Source: Ailanthus altissimus (Eukaryota > Streptophyta > Magnoliopsida > Sapindales > Simaroubaceae). From it: a stretch of DNA of 64,000 bases. Where the stretch lies: contig OX327697.1 of the NCBI GenBank assembly GCA_946807835.1, positions 13,189,501-13,253,500 of the forward strand, in the 5' to 3' direction. Positions 47,162 through 60,369 of this stretch are shown here, in pieces (within the stretch, counting starts at the first letter, position 1; each line of letters begins with the position of its first letter). Position numbers and translations under genes: made by a program. A model generated the notes under the pieces. The model searched no databases, was not told the DNA's origin, and saw nothing but the letters and a program-made list of their open reading frames with translations.

Positions 47162-50100
47162 CTAAGGAAGAATATGAGATCGAAATATGAGAGGGTAAGT
47201 CCAGCAATATCCACTGCTCCAGCACTGCATAGGTCAAAGAGACATAACGCACACTTAATTTTCAGAATTAATGTATAATTCTTGGAGTACTTGAATTATA
47301 TGACTGGACTCAAAACTCTCAATGCATCTTTGTTACAAAGTTCTCAATTATGCAAGTACAGATATGCAGTGTGTACACAAGGATATTTGCTTAATACTCA
47401 GGATGCTTCAAAGACATGAATGTCAAAAATACAAAATTTCACAGAAGCTGTAAGCGTACCACGGATAGCAATGGTCCCTGTTTGAACTTGTCATGAAATG
47501 AAAAGGAAAGTGGTTTTGGACTGTCTCCAGGTCCTCTGATAAAGCCACTGGATTCATATAATACCAATTCCCAATTTAATTACCAGTTAAGCAGAAAACA
47601 GCTTTCATTGCAATCATATAGAACACACAAAATAAACAAAACTTGACAGTTGATGCTTATGACAATTTTGTAAGTGAAGAAACAAATTAAGAGAGGCCAT
47701 GTTTTCTTCAGAAAGGAAAAAGGGCTGAAAAAAAGGAGAGAACTCACATTAGTGATACAGAAATCAGTGGTGTCCTTCTAGTATCATATATGGCAATAAG
47801 ACCCTTGTAAATATCATCACCTCCTTTATAAGATACAGCCAAACGCTCTCCTGAAGCATCCCAGGCTATCTTCTCAATTCCCTGACTGCACAGAAAACAT
47901 GCCAAGGTAAAAAAGTATGGTTAATGCCATATGTGGCACTGTATCTGCCAATTATCTGAAAATGCGTTTACCTTACAAGTATTAGGATCCTGAAGATCAT
48001 TATATTAACAAGGAAAAAATAGTAACGGAACAAAATCTTAAAACTAACATTAATGATGTGACATATTCTGGCTCATATGGTCTCCCACTCAAAGCCCTTT
48101 GACCAAGGTGCTCTTGTGGAGGGTAGAGGGTCTCCCTGGAGTTAACCAGATCAAATAGCCCAATAAATGAATGGGACTCACTAACCTCAAATTTAGGGAG
48201 GTTACAGAACTCATAACTCTGTGATAAACATACCCATACAAACTTTTAGGAAACTGTCACCGTTGGTCTGTCCAAATTTTAAGTTGACCAAACCTTGTAA
48301 GCCATGCATGCGTGTTCTAGTTAAATATGTGAAACAGAGATAATCCCTCAAGATGAAGTCACCTGACTGTGACACCAGTTATAATGTGGAATTGTGAAAA
48401 TCAACACAACATATCAAAATCCTAACTTTTAATGGGAAAAAACATTTAGAAGTCAAAAGATTGCTTGTCCAAAATACAAAGCACTGATGTTATTTTCTTG
48501 TTCAAAATTTCTTTTCTTTTTCCTTTTTCTCCTGTTAAAGGAATATCAATTAGAAGTCGAAAATTGACCTCGAATTACAAAATCAACTGGTTAGAAAGTA
48601 AGATTTATGGAAACTAAGGTCCTCAAAACTTTTTATGCCATAAAAAGTTTTTAAACAATTATGTTCACACATCAGATTACCAATGAACATGTTATTTCTC
48701 ACTCATATTTGATGTATTAGTTGTCACGAGAAGCATGAAACTACAGACTAAAAATGACATAAATACATCTTAATTGGAAAGGGGTTTGGGCTAATTTTGT
48801 ATAGTGTCTTTTGGCTAGGCAATGAATATACACTTTGGGCTTGGGATAGTTGGATAGACTTTACAGGTTTTTTTCCCTCCCCTGTTTTTTCCCTTTGTGT
48901 TTATCCATGTGCACACCCTGTCCATCTTTAAACTGTTTATCTTTCTTCAATTAATAATATTTCTTAGTTTCTTCTCAGAAAAAAAAGGACTTAAAAAATT
49001 ATATATTGCACTAATAAATAAAGAGGTTGAACAAGACGTATTATAAATCATTATCATTAAGGCCAACATGTAAGGTTCGTCAGCTTTTGAAAGTTAATTA
49101 CCACAAGGCCAAAATTACATAAACAAAAAGGAGATTATCATAGTTTCCTATCTTGCTAGCAGTGAAGAACAACAATCTTACTAGCAACCAATAGTAAACA
49201 TAAGATCCCAATTTAAAAAATGATATTTCACCAAAAAATATGAAAATTAACGAGATAAAAGAATTAATTCCTGATATTACACCTTATCATAGCATCCATT
49301 CCACAAAATCATCTTTTGCTTGCAGCCTTTTAAAAGTCATTTTCAGCTATAACTGTATAGCTTATCCAGAGAAGTAATCTTTACAGTTGTTTGTCTCCTT
49401 CTTGGTGTGTCATGTGCAAGAGAAACGGGAAAGCATGGATCATTTTTTTCTTTAAATTGTAGCATTGCCGTTGAGTTGTGGTACAGATAACTCCAGGCAG
49501 CTAAATTTTATGGGTGATTCCAGCCTCTTGCTAATCTTTACTTTCAGAGGATTTTTGTGCATTAGAGAAAGGTGAAAAAAGCTACTCTTTGGATGATCTA
49601 GCAAGAAAGATATAGAAGGATTTTTTAAGATTTTGAGGAAGACACCATCTTTTTATGGGACAGAGAGCGAGTACTAGCCTCACTTTGGCCTCTGTTACTA
49701 AAGCATTTCAAGATTCCTCCTTCTTCATACATCTAAATCGGGATGGAGTCCTAGGATAAGTTTGTGTTTTTTAGCATAGCTTTCTGTTTGTTTTAAGAGC
49801 CCTTTGGGTGAGATTATCAGTTTACAATTGTACAGGCTTTTTCGTGTTTGTTTCAGGATTCTTATTTCAACTTCTTGTTTGCTTTGTTGTATATTTTCTC
49901 TTCAATACAAGTTTCTTTCTTTCCTATTCCAAAAAGAAAAAAGGTCATTTAAGTTTGTATATTCCTTACATCTTAGAGAGCTTATCTATCATTAAGGTGC
50001 TTGAAAATTCCATGAAAATCCCTTGTTTTTAACATATTTAGATCATTTATATTTCCACATGCTATACAACAACGATTTCAAATTTTGAAAATCTAGTCAA

Positions 50101-53100
50101 CCAAATGACTTCAAAAGAATTAGCATGCTCTAGTTAGCATGACTTGGTCAAATGAAGTTTGATGAGAGATCAAGATCATAATATTGGGTCAATGAAATTT
50201 CACATGGCCTGCTCTCAAAATTACTTATCAAGAGAGCTAATTGAAGTACAATGAGGTGCAATCTAGTGGTATCTTTTTCATATCCAAATCATACAAAGAG
50301 AGAAAGAAGGTAAACAAAAGAAAAAGAAAAGCAACCTTGAAAGAATTCCAAAAATAGGAAACACTAAATAAAGGTAGTTATATCTCTACCTGCCTATTAA
50401 GGAAATTATCTCTGGCAAATCGACAGGTAACAAGTGTGCATCTGTAGAGAACCATCAAAAACAAGAAGTTAGGGTTGTGCCTCTTGACATTTATCATATT
50501 GATCTTTGAAAGATATACATACAATTATTTTTTAAAATAAATTGTATATGAAACCTTGAAGCCTTAACTCCAAGCAGGTATCTCTTTAAAAAACAAATTA
50601 TGTCAACATTTGATTTCCTTTTGGCTTTTTCTTTTTTCTTCCCCCTCAAGATAAAAAGGGTTGCATCTTCTCAATCTACCACTGCATCATAACATAGCCA
50701 TTGCATGTTTGATTCTCATATCTTAAATTTGTCAAAACTCATTTCCAATTATCAGTTCTTTTTCAAATTCCATTTAAGAATCAATTAAACACACCATTAA
50801 TGTATCGATTTATAAGTCAACAAAAGCATGGTAATGTATAATGATGAGGCGGGTATGCCATTCCACTTCTTCTCAATGCCCTTATGCCTTTAAATCTTAA
50901 AACCTAGCCACAAAGTTGGTATCAAACCTAAATTATAAGTAGAGCAAGCATACCCAAAGATGGAGGCTTTGATGCAAAGTGAACAGAACCCAAAGTTAAA
51001 GATCCAGCGAATGCCAATAGTATCATATGCCCTTCAGGATCCCATGTTGCTCCCTGGTTAACAAACACATGATTGAAAGCTAAATAATATAAATTCCTCC
51101 AACTATTTCACGAGAAGCCTCCAATACAATTGTGTTTGGCAAGAGAAAGAATAAAGTATTAGTTTAAATGACAAGCTACAATTTACTTTTCTTGATAAGA
51201 AACAAAGAAACTTGTATTAATAATGGCAAAGGAAAGGAGCCTATATTTCCACTATGAAAACCAAGTATAAGGGAGGGGAAATAATTCTGCACAAAAATAC
51301 ACAGAAAAACTAAAATTTACTAATTAATGTTAATTAGTTTACTAGTTGTTTCATCTCCAATTATCATTTGAAACTAGTCCAAGCTAATACTATATACACA
51401 ACCATATTATGTACGTGTAAAACAACTGCAAAATGGTAATTCAGTCAACCAGAACACAATCTGATTAGTGTTCCTCTTACCTTTGCAACTCATTATGCAT
51501 ACATGGCATCTTTGCAAACCTACCTTGTCAAACAGTAGAAATTATACATAACCCAATGGAACACAAGTAGTTACACATTTCAAAACCACAAACCTAGCAA
51601 AATACGCTACATGTATTTTTTAAGTTACATGGCTTGGGAGCACATACACCTTGATTAATGTTGACCATCATATATTTATAAGCTTTGGCATACGTTTATC
51701 CATTTATATGTTTCTATTAGAATCTATAAATGGATCAACAAATTTGGGAATGTCATGGTAAAATAACCAAGAAGATTATTTTTTGCATCATTCATTACAA
51801 TATTCATGAGAAAAACCAAAACAAAGAACAAGAAACAAATAGATGCGCCCCAATAATCTCAATAATATTTCATTTAATGAACATAAATCTAGAAATCAAT
51901 CAAGATCAACATTAAGATTATTCTATTACCGTGACAAAGCCACTAGTTGAAGACCATGGTTCAGACATCCATGTGGTCGTCTCCCAAAGATAAAATGTTC
52001 CATCACTACAAATGAACATATAGATTAGTTGCATCTCTTAAACTGATTCATGTTTAATCAAAATCAAGGCCTATATCATAAACATAAAACTTCTGTTATG
52101 ATCACATACAATTTCGCAGCAAAAAAGTAATCTCCAGTGGGTGACCATTTAAGCATTGATATGCCACCTAATCCTCGTCGAATGGGTGTTCCCAGCCCTG
52201 GAAATGTTAAGTTAGATTATCAACTCAGACAGAGATCAGATCTGTGAACAAGAAGCTAAAAATGTAATATTAAATCCAAAGGCATAAAACACACAAAAGA
52301 AAGATATAGAAGACAGCAAAGTACATAACTTAAATTAGGTGCACCCTGAAAATTCATTCTTTCCTCATATGATTCCTCTATAAATAAACTTAAGATAAGT
52401 TGACACGTTTGCATCATTGTCAAAACTTCCAACACATGCAATGCCGCAAACACACAAACCCTCGCATTCAGTCAAAGGAATACCATCATACCCATTTATA
52501 AATAAAAGTTCTGCAAATTTAAGACATATGGGTGAGTCATTTCACATTAACCCTAACCCATAACAATCAAGAAGCAGCCCTGAGGTGTCAGTTTGGTATA
52601 GTCCATAAGCATATACACCAATAAAATTTTTCTCAGTGAAAAAAGGGGATGAAACAGCTAGAAGGAAATGGTGACAGCAATGTCATCATCTAGTGACATC
52701 TATACTCCTCCAGCTAGCTTGTCAATAAATCTTTACTGCAAGAAGATATACTTAAAGGAATATAATTAAGTTCAACTTGTTACTATACCTTGTGCAACAT
52801 CCCATATTGTGAAAGATGAGCTTTCATATGAGGCAGAAGCCAAATATGTAAAAATAGGTCAAGGAATTTCATAAATACACTATTACAAAAGAACACGAAT
52901 AAAAAAGCAAATTCAAGAAGAATATCAAATGATAATAAAATATGAAACATATGAAGAATAACCTAATTTAAGTAAAGTCAATGTCAGAATAATTTGTATT
53001 AGGCTACTATAAGCACAAGAGAGAAGAGCACCAATGATAATGTGTCATTGGCAAGCAAATGTTGTGGTGGTGTAGATATGTAGAACTTGTGTAACTAATA

Positions 53101-55028
53101 AAATCTGAGTAGCATGAAATAAGTGAATGTAATATGAAAATCAGTTTGGATATCTTCCATCGGGACTCCATGAAAGGGCACTTATTTGTTCACTGGTCTG
53201 ACTTTGGAGAAAATCAACTAGAGTCCATCGAGTTCCAGAGCCTCTAGAGAGGGTTCCCACAAACGACGCAGCACCAGACCTGACAGATGCTGCATTCCCA
53301 GGAAAAGAAGCAGCCCAAATGCAAATTCCACCCCTGATACAGTTCAAGAGTTGAGATCTCTAATATACTTAAATTTACACAAAAAAAAAAAGGAAAAAAA
53401 GAAATTCCACCAAGAAGTGAGTTAGGATGAACAAATAAAGAATATAGCAAATTATGATACTTGCTTGCATCCAACAGCAAGTGACCTCCCGCCATTTGGC
53501 CTCCACTCAAGAACTCTAACACCTCTTTGAGACTCACTAGCCAAAATACAAGGTTCCCTCCCATCTGTTCAAAAACAAAGTTGCAAGCAAATGTCTAGTA
53601 AAGAGGACAAAAGTAATGGCTTTCACAAACAAAAGCCAACAAAACTAGCAAATAAATAGCTAGTACCCTCAACAATAACAAATAGCTGTCAAAGTATGCC
53701 AAATTACTAACCTGAATCCTCATAATCACGAACCATAACTTGATTTGCACCAGATATAAATGCAACAATATGCTTATGTTGGTGCCAGCTTACTCCTTGA
53801 AGATCAACCTCTGCTATCAAATTCACCTATAAGATATGACAATAAGAGAAAACAATAAATAAAACCACTCGGCTCTTTCTTACTTAGATGCTCCCACACA
53901 TAGCACTGTCTCTCTAATTTTGATGCTGGTCTTATCTAATTTGTTTATCATATACCATAGTTTATCTAAAACTTTGAGCAACTATGTCTAAGTGAAGGGG
54001 AACTTAGAAGAATAACTCCAATAGATTTAGAAGGAAAGTAATAACCATTTTAATCATACTTAAAAGCCAACAAGACATTTTATTGAGAAAGAATGCCAGA
54101 AAACATGGTGCATTTGAATGAAAATCATTATGTGAAGCAAAAGGCAGGAATGAGTAGAAGACAACAAAAATTGGAATAAATAGAAAACAGTAAATCAACT
54201 CTTAACACAATTGTTACTTGCAACCAAAACAATTACTAATAACAGTTTATCACAATTCCAAATTGCAAAGGTTTAAGAGAATATATTGAATACTTAGTAG
54301 ACCATAGCAAACAAGCCTCATTTGTCATTAGCAAGTTAGTCAAATTTCTTTCTAATAAAGACAAAAAATCCCCAAGTATGAGTACAAGCCCTATAATTCC
54401 TTAAATATAATAACATCCACAGAACTTAAATACAATCAATGAAAGTGTTCACAAATGTCTGAAAAAGCAATTTATGATTCATTATAATTTAGAAAAGAGA
54501 CAAAAATCCACAGTAATTAAGGGGGGGAAAAAAAAGATACGTGGTCGGGATGAAAAGTGCGTTTAATGGAGTGATTGAGAATCCCGTGCAATGCCGATAG
54601 CAAACCCTTTGACTCTCCGTCTCTTCTGACTTGCTGTTCGGTCTCCTGCCCATCTGGAGAAGACGAGACAAGTTCATCCAACTGAAACGGCACCGGACTG
54701 AAAACCACTCCCTATAATAATTAATTAAGCAATTAAATCAGTACCAGTACAAGTACTTGTATGCATGAAATTTTAATAATTTTTTTTTTAAAAAAAAAGG
54801 ATAAAAAGTACATACAAGAACTTTTCCATATGTGTCTTTAGCTCGATCATCAGATAAGCTATCAGCAGTAACTGCAGATTACGAACTTGTATCAGTAAGA
54901 TTAATTTTATTTCTATAGCAGTATTAATGTAATGGATATATACAAAGAGCAGATGGCGATTTAAACGTACTCAAGTCTCGGTTGATTTCGCAGATAGTGA
55001 ATGAGCCAGGCTGAGGAAAGGAAGGCAT
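47162..55028 (-). CDS. AAAS: ALADIN nucleoporin (AAAS-like WD40 protein), 14 exons, complete
   Basis: ALADIN is a WD40 scaffold of the nuclear pore complex. Exons (minus): 54971-55028, 54816-54871, 54541-54711, 53712-53826, 53465-53564, 53154-53333, 52789-52847, 52110-52197, 51930-52005, 50954-51053, 50390-50441, 47748-47885, 47460-47547, 47162-47224. They total 1344 nt (447 aa), close to the family length, with all phases consistent. Landmarks: start MPSFPQPGSFTICEINRDL; GVSWHQHKHIVAFISG (residues ~104-119); VLEWRPNGGRSLAV; GGICIWAASFPGNAA; ALSWSPDGRYLAS; FTIWDVAQG; TFYLWETTTW; DAHLLPVDLPEI; IEKIAWDASGERLAV; end YPLIFRSHILP. No stops, so it is probably functional. Introns 5 and 6 are non-canonical (GC-AG and AT-AC). 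It was recognised from memory of Arabidopsis At3g56900. Confidence 0.95.
47886..50389 (-). other. ALADIN intron 11 (2.5 kb) with LINE/SINE-tail-like pieces
   Basis: It is the longest intron by far. Plus-strand stretches ending in TTCAATTAATAATATTTCTTAG with an A-run (about 48880-48990) and CTTCAATACAAGTTTCTTTC with an A-rich end (about 49890-49945) look like 3' tails of non-LTR elements. No coding frame was found, so the identification is weak. Confidence 0.35.
51190..51300 (-). repeat. Possible non-LTR retroelement 3' tail in ALADIN intron 9
   Basis: On the minus strand the sequence reads ATTAATACAAGTTTCTTTG then TTTCTTATCAAGAAAAG, resembling the tail seen at about 49890-49945 on the plus strand. 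It is short and without coding sequence. Confidence 0.35.
52848..53153 (-). other. U12-type AT-AC intron (ALADIN intron 6)
   Basis: Exon 6 ends GATGGAAG and the intron begins ATATCCAAAC. It ends TTTTTAC before exon 7 (ATATTTGGCT). Only this AT-AC splice gives the conserved DGRYLAS in frame; no GT donor or AG acceptor fits. A perfect U12 branch-site match, TTCCTTGAC, lies at 52866-52858 with the branch A 11 nt from the intron end, in the normal U12 range. Positions 7-8 of the donor (AA for TT) are off consensus. Confidence 0.88.
53334..53464 (-). other. GC-AG intron (ALADIN intron 5)
   Basis: The donor is GCAA/GCAAGT and the acceptor is TATCAG. The phase requires exon 5 to end two bases into a Lys codon (GGATGCAA), giving GCKGGICIW as in the family. 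The nearest GT (CAA/GTATCA, 4 nt later) breaks the frame. GCAAGT is the usual strong context of GC donors. Confidence 0.82.
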
Positions 55029-55099
55029 TGTTGATTCCGAAAAGCAGGCAATTGAGATTGAGTTGGTATTAAGACAAATCTTTTTCAAATTTCCCCAGT

Positions 55100-56690
55100 C
55101 GTTGCTCCAAATATTTTAGGGTTTTACTACTGGTGATAACCCGATCCGAATAAATTTAAAACCCGATTTCAGAATAAGAAGCCGGGAAGTAAAAAGTTCA
55201 AATGCAGACCTTTTTTTAAAAAAAACAAAGTCTCCAATTTTCCAGAAGTTTTTTTTTTTTTTTGGCACTACAAGTTACATCCTTGTCTATGAAATAGCCA
55301 ATTACTCTCTTAATACTAATTTTTCTCTTAAAAAATATTATTATCCTACAAAAATAAGTTAATTAATTATTTTTAAAAAAACATGGATGAGAGAAAATAA
55401 TAGTAATTAAAAAAAGTAGTACTTGTTAAAAAAATTAAATAAAAAACTGATAATTTTTTAAAATAGAACTTATACAAGGATCATCTAAAAAAATTCTTTC
55501 ACATATTTTGAAATTATTAAAATAATTACAGTTATTAATTTTTTTAGCAGATAATTATTGTTATTATTATTATTGGTTAATAATAAAATAAAAATCTGTC
55601 AAACTTTGTATATATCTGAGGGTATAAGCAAATTGGTATACTTGTCTCACCCAACCCAAGAGATTTTTTTTTTTTTGGAAACAGATTTTCTCTTTTTTTT
55701 TAAATTACAATAAAATTAAAAATAATAAAATATTAAATATGATAGTAACAATTAAAAAGTATAGAGATAGAGGTGGTTGCACCCAAGAAGTTTGATAAAA
55801 ATGTCAAATAAACACTCCCTTTTTTTTTTTAAATTATGAGTGTATTTGTAGAAAAAATTATTGTTGGACTCCTTTAATTTAAACGAATTGCTTTAATACC
55901 TATTAATTTCAAAAAAGTTTGAAAGACCTCATCTTTGTTAATATTTTTTATTATTTTTGATAGAATCTTTATTTAATAATATAAAATTATAATTTTGCCT
56001 TTATTTTAATATGCTTGTATTTAATAGAATATTTTATAGTTGAAAAAAAAGTCATTTTATCCTAATTTGATTATAAAAAATAAAAAATATCCTTATTTTT
56101 TAACTTTTTTTGTCTTTTATTATAACTGTCATTAATGACTCTTTTTTGTCCGCTACTGCATGGGGGTTATAAAAGAGGTTGTTTGAACATATTTTTATTT
56201 AACAAACAACTAAAATTCTCAACAAAAGTTGTTTTACAATGTTTTTGTAGTTATTTCTAGAAATTAATTTTTTTTTTATTACGAGAAAAAGATATTCATA
56301 TTTTGATTCTAATTTTCCAAACTCATCACTAAATACTTCACAAAATTCACTACCAAATTCTTCACAAAGTACCCGACAAAATATTAATGGAGACTTGATT
56401 AAATTTAAAAATTATTTGTGTAATTGCAATGCACTAGCTATTGTCCTAATTTATGAGACAAATAAGTTATATTTTTATTGTTTTACTAGTGATGATTTCT
56501 ACAAGTTCTTGTAACATGTTGTGGATGAAGTTGATGCAAGCATAAGTTGATGCAAGCAACAAAGAGTTGAATGGAGAGTAATGTGTGTATTTTCTAAACA
56601 TAAAATTGCATTGAATCTTTGAGCATTTAAATTGTGCTTTGCTTGATCTTGAATTTATTAGCTTGAGTAGTTGATTTTTGAATGCTTGAA
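55100..56690. other. AT-rich intergenic DNA upstream of ALADIN, no gene recognised
   Basis: Poly-A/T runs and no open frames. The ALADIN promoter must lie at its left edge, but no clear TATA box is visible upstream of the ATG at 55028. Confidence 0.5.
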
Positions 56691-56699
56691 GAGATTTTC

Positions 56700-56870
56700 A
56701 TTGACTAAGGAGATAATATATTCTCTTAGCGATCATGCCTCTATGTTGGGTGCGTTTAATACTTGATCTTTTATGGTGTTGACTTGATTTTGTTCTTTTT
56801 TAATTCTTCTTAGAGTTCTTTCAATTTTTGGATCAAAAGTAGTCAAATCTTTGCTTTTTGCTCTTCGCAT
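56700..56870 (-). pseudogene. Start of Athila-type gag
   Basis: On the minus strand an ATG at 56870 opens MRRAKSKDLTTFDPKIERTL, matching the usual gag start (LTxFDPEIERTLRR) of this element type. It lies about 95 nt after the primer binding site. Similarity fades by about 56700, so the element is truncated there. Confidence 0.7.
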
Positions 56871-56964
56871 ATACCTTCAAAGAAAGTAAAAAAAAATAGT
56901 TAAGAAAAACAAGAAAATAAATTCTAAAGTAAAAACTAGAAATATTGGTGAAAAGTATATTATT

Positions 56965-56982
56965 ATCCCGACAACGATACCT
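56965..56982 (-). other. Primer binding site (tRNA-Asp type, decayed)
   Basis: The minus strand reads AGGTATCGTTGTCGGGAT directly after the LTR end CACATCAAGTTTT. The Athila-type site is TGGCGCCGTTGCCGGGGA; most of the differences are C to T or G to A transitions. Confidence 0.75.
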
Positions 56983-56988
56983 AAAACT

Positions 56989-58643
56989 TGATGTGTGTAT
57001 TTGCTAAGCACAAAATTAAGCTTAAGTATACGCTATTATAACAAATAATAAAATGACAAAATAATCAGATGTCAAATCCATATGAATAATATCTACTTCT
57101 TACCAATTATTAAAATTATGTCTTTTTAGTAATTATTTTAAAAAATTAAAGTTTGAAGAATGAATATAGAAATGTATAAAAGCAATATCACAATGTCAAG
57201 ATTTTAGAAAAATAATAATATAGAGAACATAGGATTAATATTTTTTTTAATATGTTTTCTAATGATTAATCTTATAATACCTAAATCATTTAGTTTTTGT
57301 TATTGATCAAGATATGAATATATTCACGAGTCTCTCTCAAGGTCAAGTAAGTATATCCTAATTTACCAAATTTCTATATCTCTATTATACTTGTAAGATA
57401 TTAATATTCATTAAAAATAAGTCATGTTAATTATACATGCCAATTAGGTATATTTCTATCCGAATTTGAAACTTTTAAATGTTACTGTACAATCATGCAT
57501 CAAATTATCTAAATCTAAATACAATGATGGCTCTCCCAAATTTATCAAAGTATTACTAAAACAATCGTAATATTGACTAGATATAATGAAGTATTAAAAA
57601 TAAATAATTTGAATGACAATTAACTAAGTTTAATAAATATTAGAAAATTTTAGTAATTAAGCATACATATTAAGTTCAAGTATTAACCTTAGAAAGAAAA
57701 TTAGTTTTCAGCTACAAGAGAATTGAGGCAAAAATATAAATAAAATATGATACAATTAATAACAAATCGATATAGACGTTGAATTGCTCTTAATTAAATT
57801 ACCTAAGAAACTCTTGCTCCTTGAAAAGCCTTTGAATTTTTCTCTATTGTTACTTTAATTGTGTTCTAATTGCTCTCTAAAACTTGTGTTGTGTGTTTCT
57901 CGAGTGTCTTGTGCATTCTCTAAAAGCTAAAAACGAGTGATCTTTTATAAGGCTTGATTTGAGCTTGTAATCATAATTCTTATTAGTTCAGAAAAAGTGT
58001 GATGGGGCAAAACTCTTTCATTGTTGGGGCGATATGTCTTTAAACTGTGATAACTGCAGCAGTATGACATTTTTGCTAGAGCCAAAAAAAGATAGCCTTG
58101 TGGTAAAATTTTGTAACTTAACCAGGTCTTATTTTGGTCTTTCTTAATTCCCATCTAGTCTTGCTACTGGAGCAAAAATCTCCATACCGCTAGGGTGAAA
58201 TTCAAATATTTTGAATATGTTACATTTTAGTCCGTGGTTTTTGTTTGTTTCGCGTCTTTGCGCCAGTTTTTATCTTTTTTAGCTCAAACCCTATAAATAA
58301 ATAATAACACATATAAATTGTCATTTATTATAATAAAATATCAAAACATCACAATAAAACTATATAAAATAAATGATAAATATGCTCTTATCAAATTCTC
58401 CCAAACTAAAATACTTGTTTATCCTCAAACAATAAAGAATACTTAGACATAAAATATAAAGGGTTTACCTGTCAAAATAAAGACTAAAAAAAATAAAGAC
58501 ATAACAATGCTAGGTTAGTTAAAGGATCAAAATCATTATCTCAAAGGCTGTTGAAATAATCACAAATCCTAAGATAGATAAATAACTATTAACAATTCTA
58601 ATTATCTTTATTTAGTTCCTCATTCTTCCTCATAAATAATCAC

Positions 58644-58692
<49 letters not shown>

Positions 58693-59730
58693 AAGTAACA
58701 AGTAATAGCTTAAAACCATACCTTGGTTTACTTTATACTTAAGTTTGTATAGAAAAGATAATGTCTCGGTATTCTTATTTGTGTAATAACCCTTTCATAA
58801 GCTTCTTTACTATCACTCTTCACTAATGTAGAAAATCATATGTCTAGGAATCTATTTAAGACTTTATTTAGCTTGTAATGTAAGGCTAGGGTCAAGGTGG
58901 GATTAAAAAAAACAATTTTGTCTAAATCATACCATAAACACTTAGTTTTACCTAGAAACTTATTGATCTCTTTTTCTTTAAATTATCTCTTCCCCTTAAA
59001 CTTATTATATTTCTCATTCTTCTTTTCAATCTTTATTTTTCAAAAAAATTCTTCTTTTCTAAAGCTGGCGGTATAAAGAATTTAAAATTTTTTTTAACAT
59101 CCCCAAACTTATATTGTAAAATATAACTCAGACGTAGTACTTTTTTCTTATATTACCACAACCTCTTCATTTCAAGAGTATTTCTAAGTAAACTAAAGGT
59201 TTATGATGTTATAAATAATTTTTGGACAAATAAACATCAAGTCTTAGGCTTGTAATGTGGTAAAATAGAAGGAAAAAAAAGGGTAATTAGGCTCAAAAGG
59301 AGTAACTAGAAAGCAGTAGACTTAGAAAGGCTCAAACAGTCTAAAGATGGCTTAATGTCATTTTCCTATTCATATGTTTCCTAAGATTTCGCCTCAAGTA
59401 GCATTCAAAGACAAGTTTTAAAGTGTCGGTCTTCTAAGCTTGAGTGTACTATGTAAAGCATAAGTATTTGTAAGTAAGAGTTATAACTATTCATGATTAT
59501 AAAGTGCTCAAAAGAATAGTGATTATAAACAAGGTTGAACTTATTCCTAAATCTAGTAATAAAACTGTCTCTAGTATCTACTATTTCCTAGGAATTTATG
59601 AAAATAAATTCAGCAATGTATTCTATTTCTTATCATAGGCTAATGTTCATCTTAACAACCTAGCAAAAATTAACCCAAAAGATAATGAATCAATTTATGC
59701 AGCTAAATAAACACAAAAATGTATTTTTCA
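56989..59730 (-). repeat. Athila-type LTR (2742 bp), shared between two internal regions
   Basis: On the minus strand it runs from TGAAAAATAC (59730) just after a polypurine tract to ACACATCA (56989) just before a primer binding site. It is homologous over its first part to 10312-11162. It contains a (GT)n microsatellite at 58649-58686. No coding capacity. Confidence 0.85.
58649..58686. repeat. (GT)n microsatellite
   Basis: About 19 GT units inside the Athila-type LTR. Confidence 0.97.
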
Positions 59731-60110
59731 CCCCCAAACTTAAATTAGATATTGTCCTCAATATCAAGAAATAAAGAATTGAGAGTAAGAGACTTCTATG
59801 GTAAGTGAAGTTTAGGCATTATAGTGTTATTTTCTATTGATGTAACTATGATTTTCTTTGGCTTCTAATGCTTGCAAATTCTTCTGTTGTTTCCTTGAAT
59901 ATTTTAACTTGCTGTTTTATTCTTAAAAAGAAAAGAAAATAAAAAAAATTAAAACTGAAATTAAGCAAATATAAAAAAATAAAATTACTTGGGTTACCTC
60001 CCAAAAAGTGCTTGATTTAGCATCATTGGCTTAGTGAGAATGTCTTCCATTCTTATGGTGGATCAAAGATAATGGTGGGAGCATATTTATATGTGATCTT
60101 GTGAGCTCTT
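59731..60110 (-). mobile_element. Athila-type 3' non-coding region and polypurine tract
   Basis: Minus strand: TTTTGGGAGGTAACCCAAGT near 60010, a T/A-rich spacer, ATTGAGGACAATATC, and the polypurine tract AAGTTTGGGGG at 59743-59731. It matches 10026-10311 on the plus strand. Confidence 0.8.
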
Positions 60111-60369
60111 CTCTCTTTAGGCTTCCATATATTTGTAAATAGGCTAATAGCTTTCGCTTCATTCTCCTTCCGCTTCTCCAGAGAGATTTTAATTTCGAGG
60201 GAAGTGATTCTTTTGTGCACTTCTCTTTAATCCTTTCATCAAGGTGCTACTCCTTCTACTTCTTTTTTTTTTAATACTTTAATGTCTTATTTCAAATGTA
60301 AGGATCCAATGTATCCCTGTCTTTGAGCTGATTGGCTTTTGGGTGCACCACATTAATGTTGAAATAGTC

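Noticed and set aside
49804..50032. Two overlapping hydrophobic frames in ALADIN intron 11
   Set aside because: They come from a T-rich stretch resembling a non-LTR element tail and are antisense to the spliced gene; codon content is what random T-rich sequence gives.
57945..58154. 69-codon minus-strand frame in the Athila-type LTR
   Set aside because: It lies within the LTR, shows no similarity to known proteins, and does not correspond to anything in the homologous LTR at 10312-11162.
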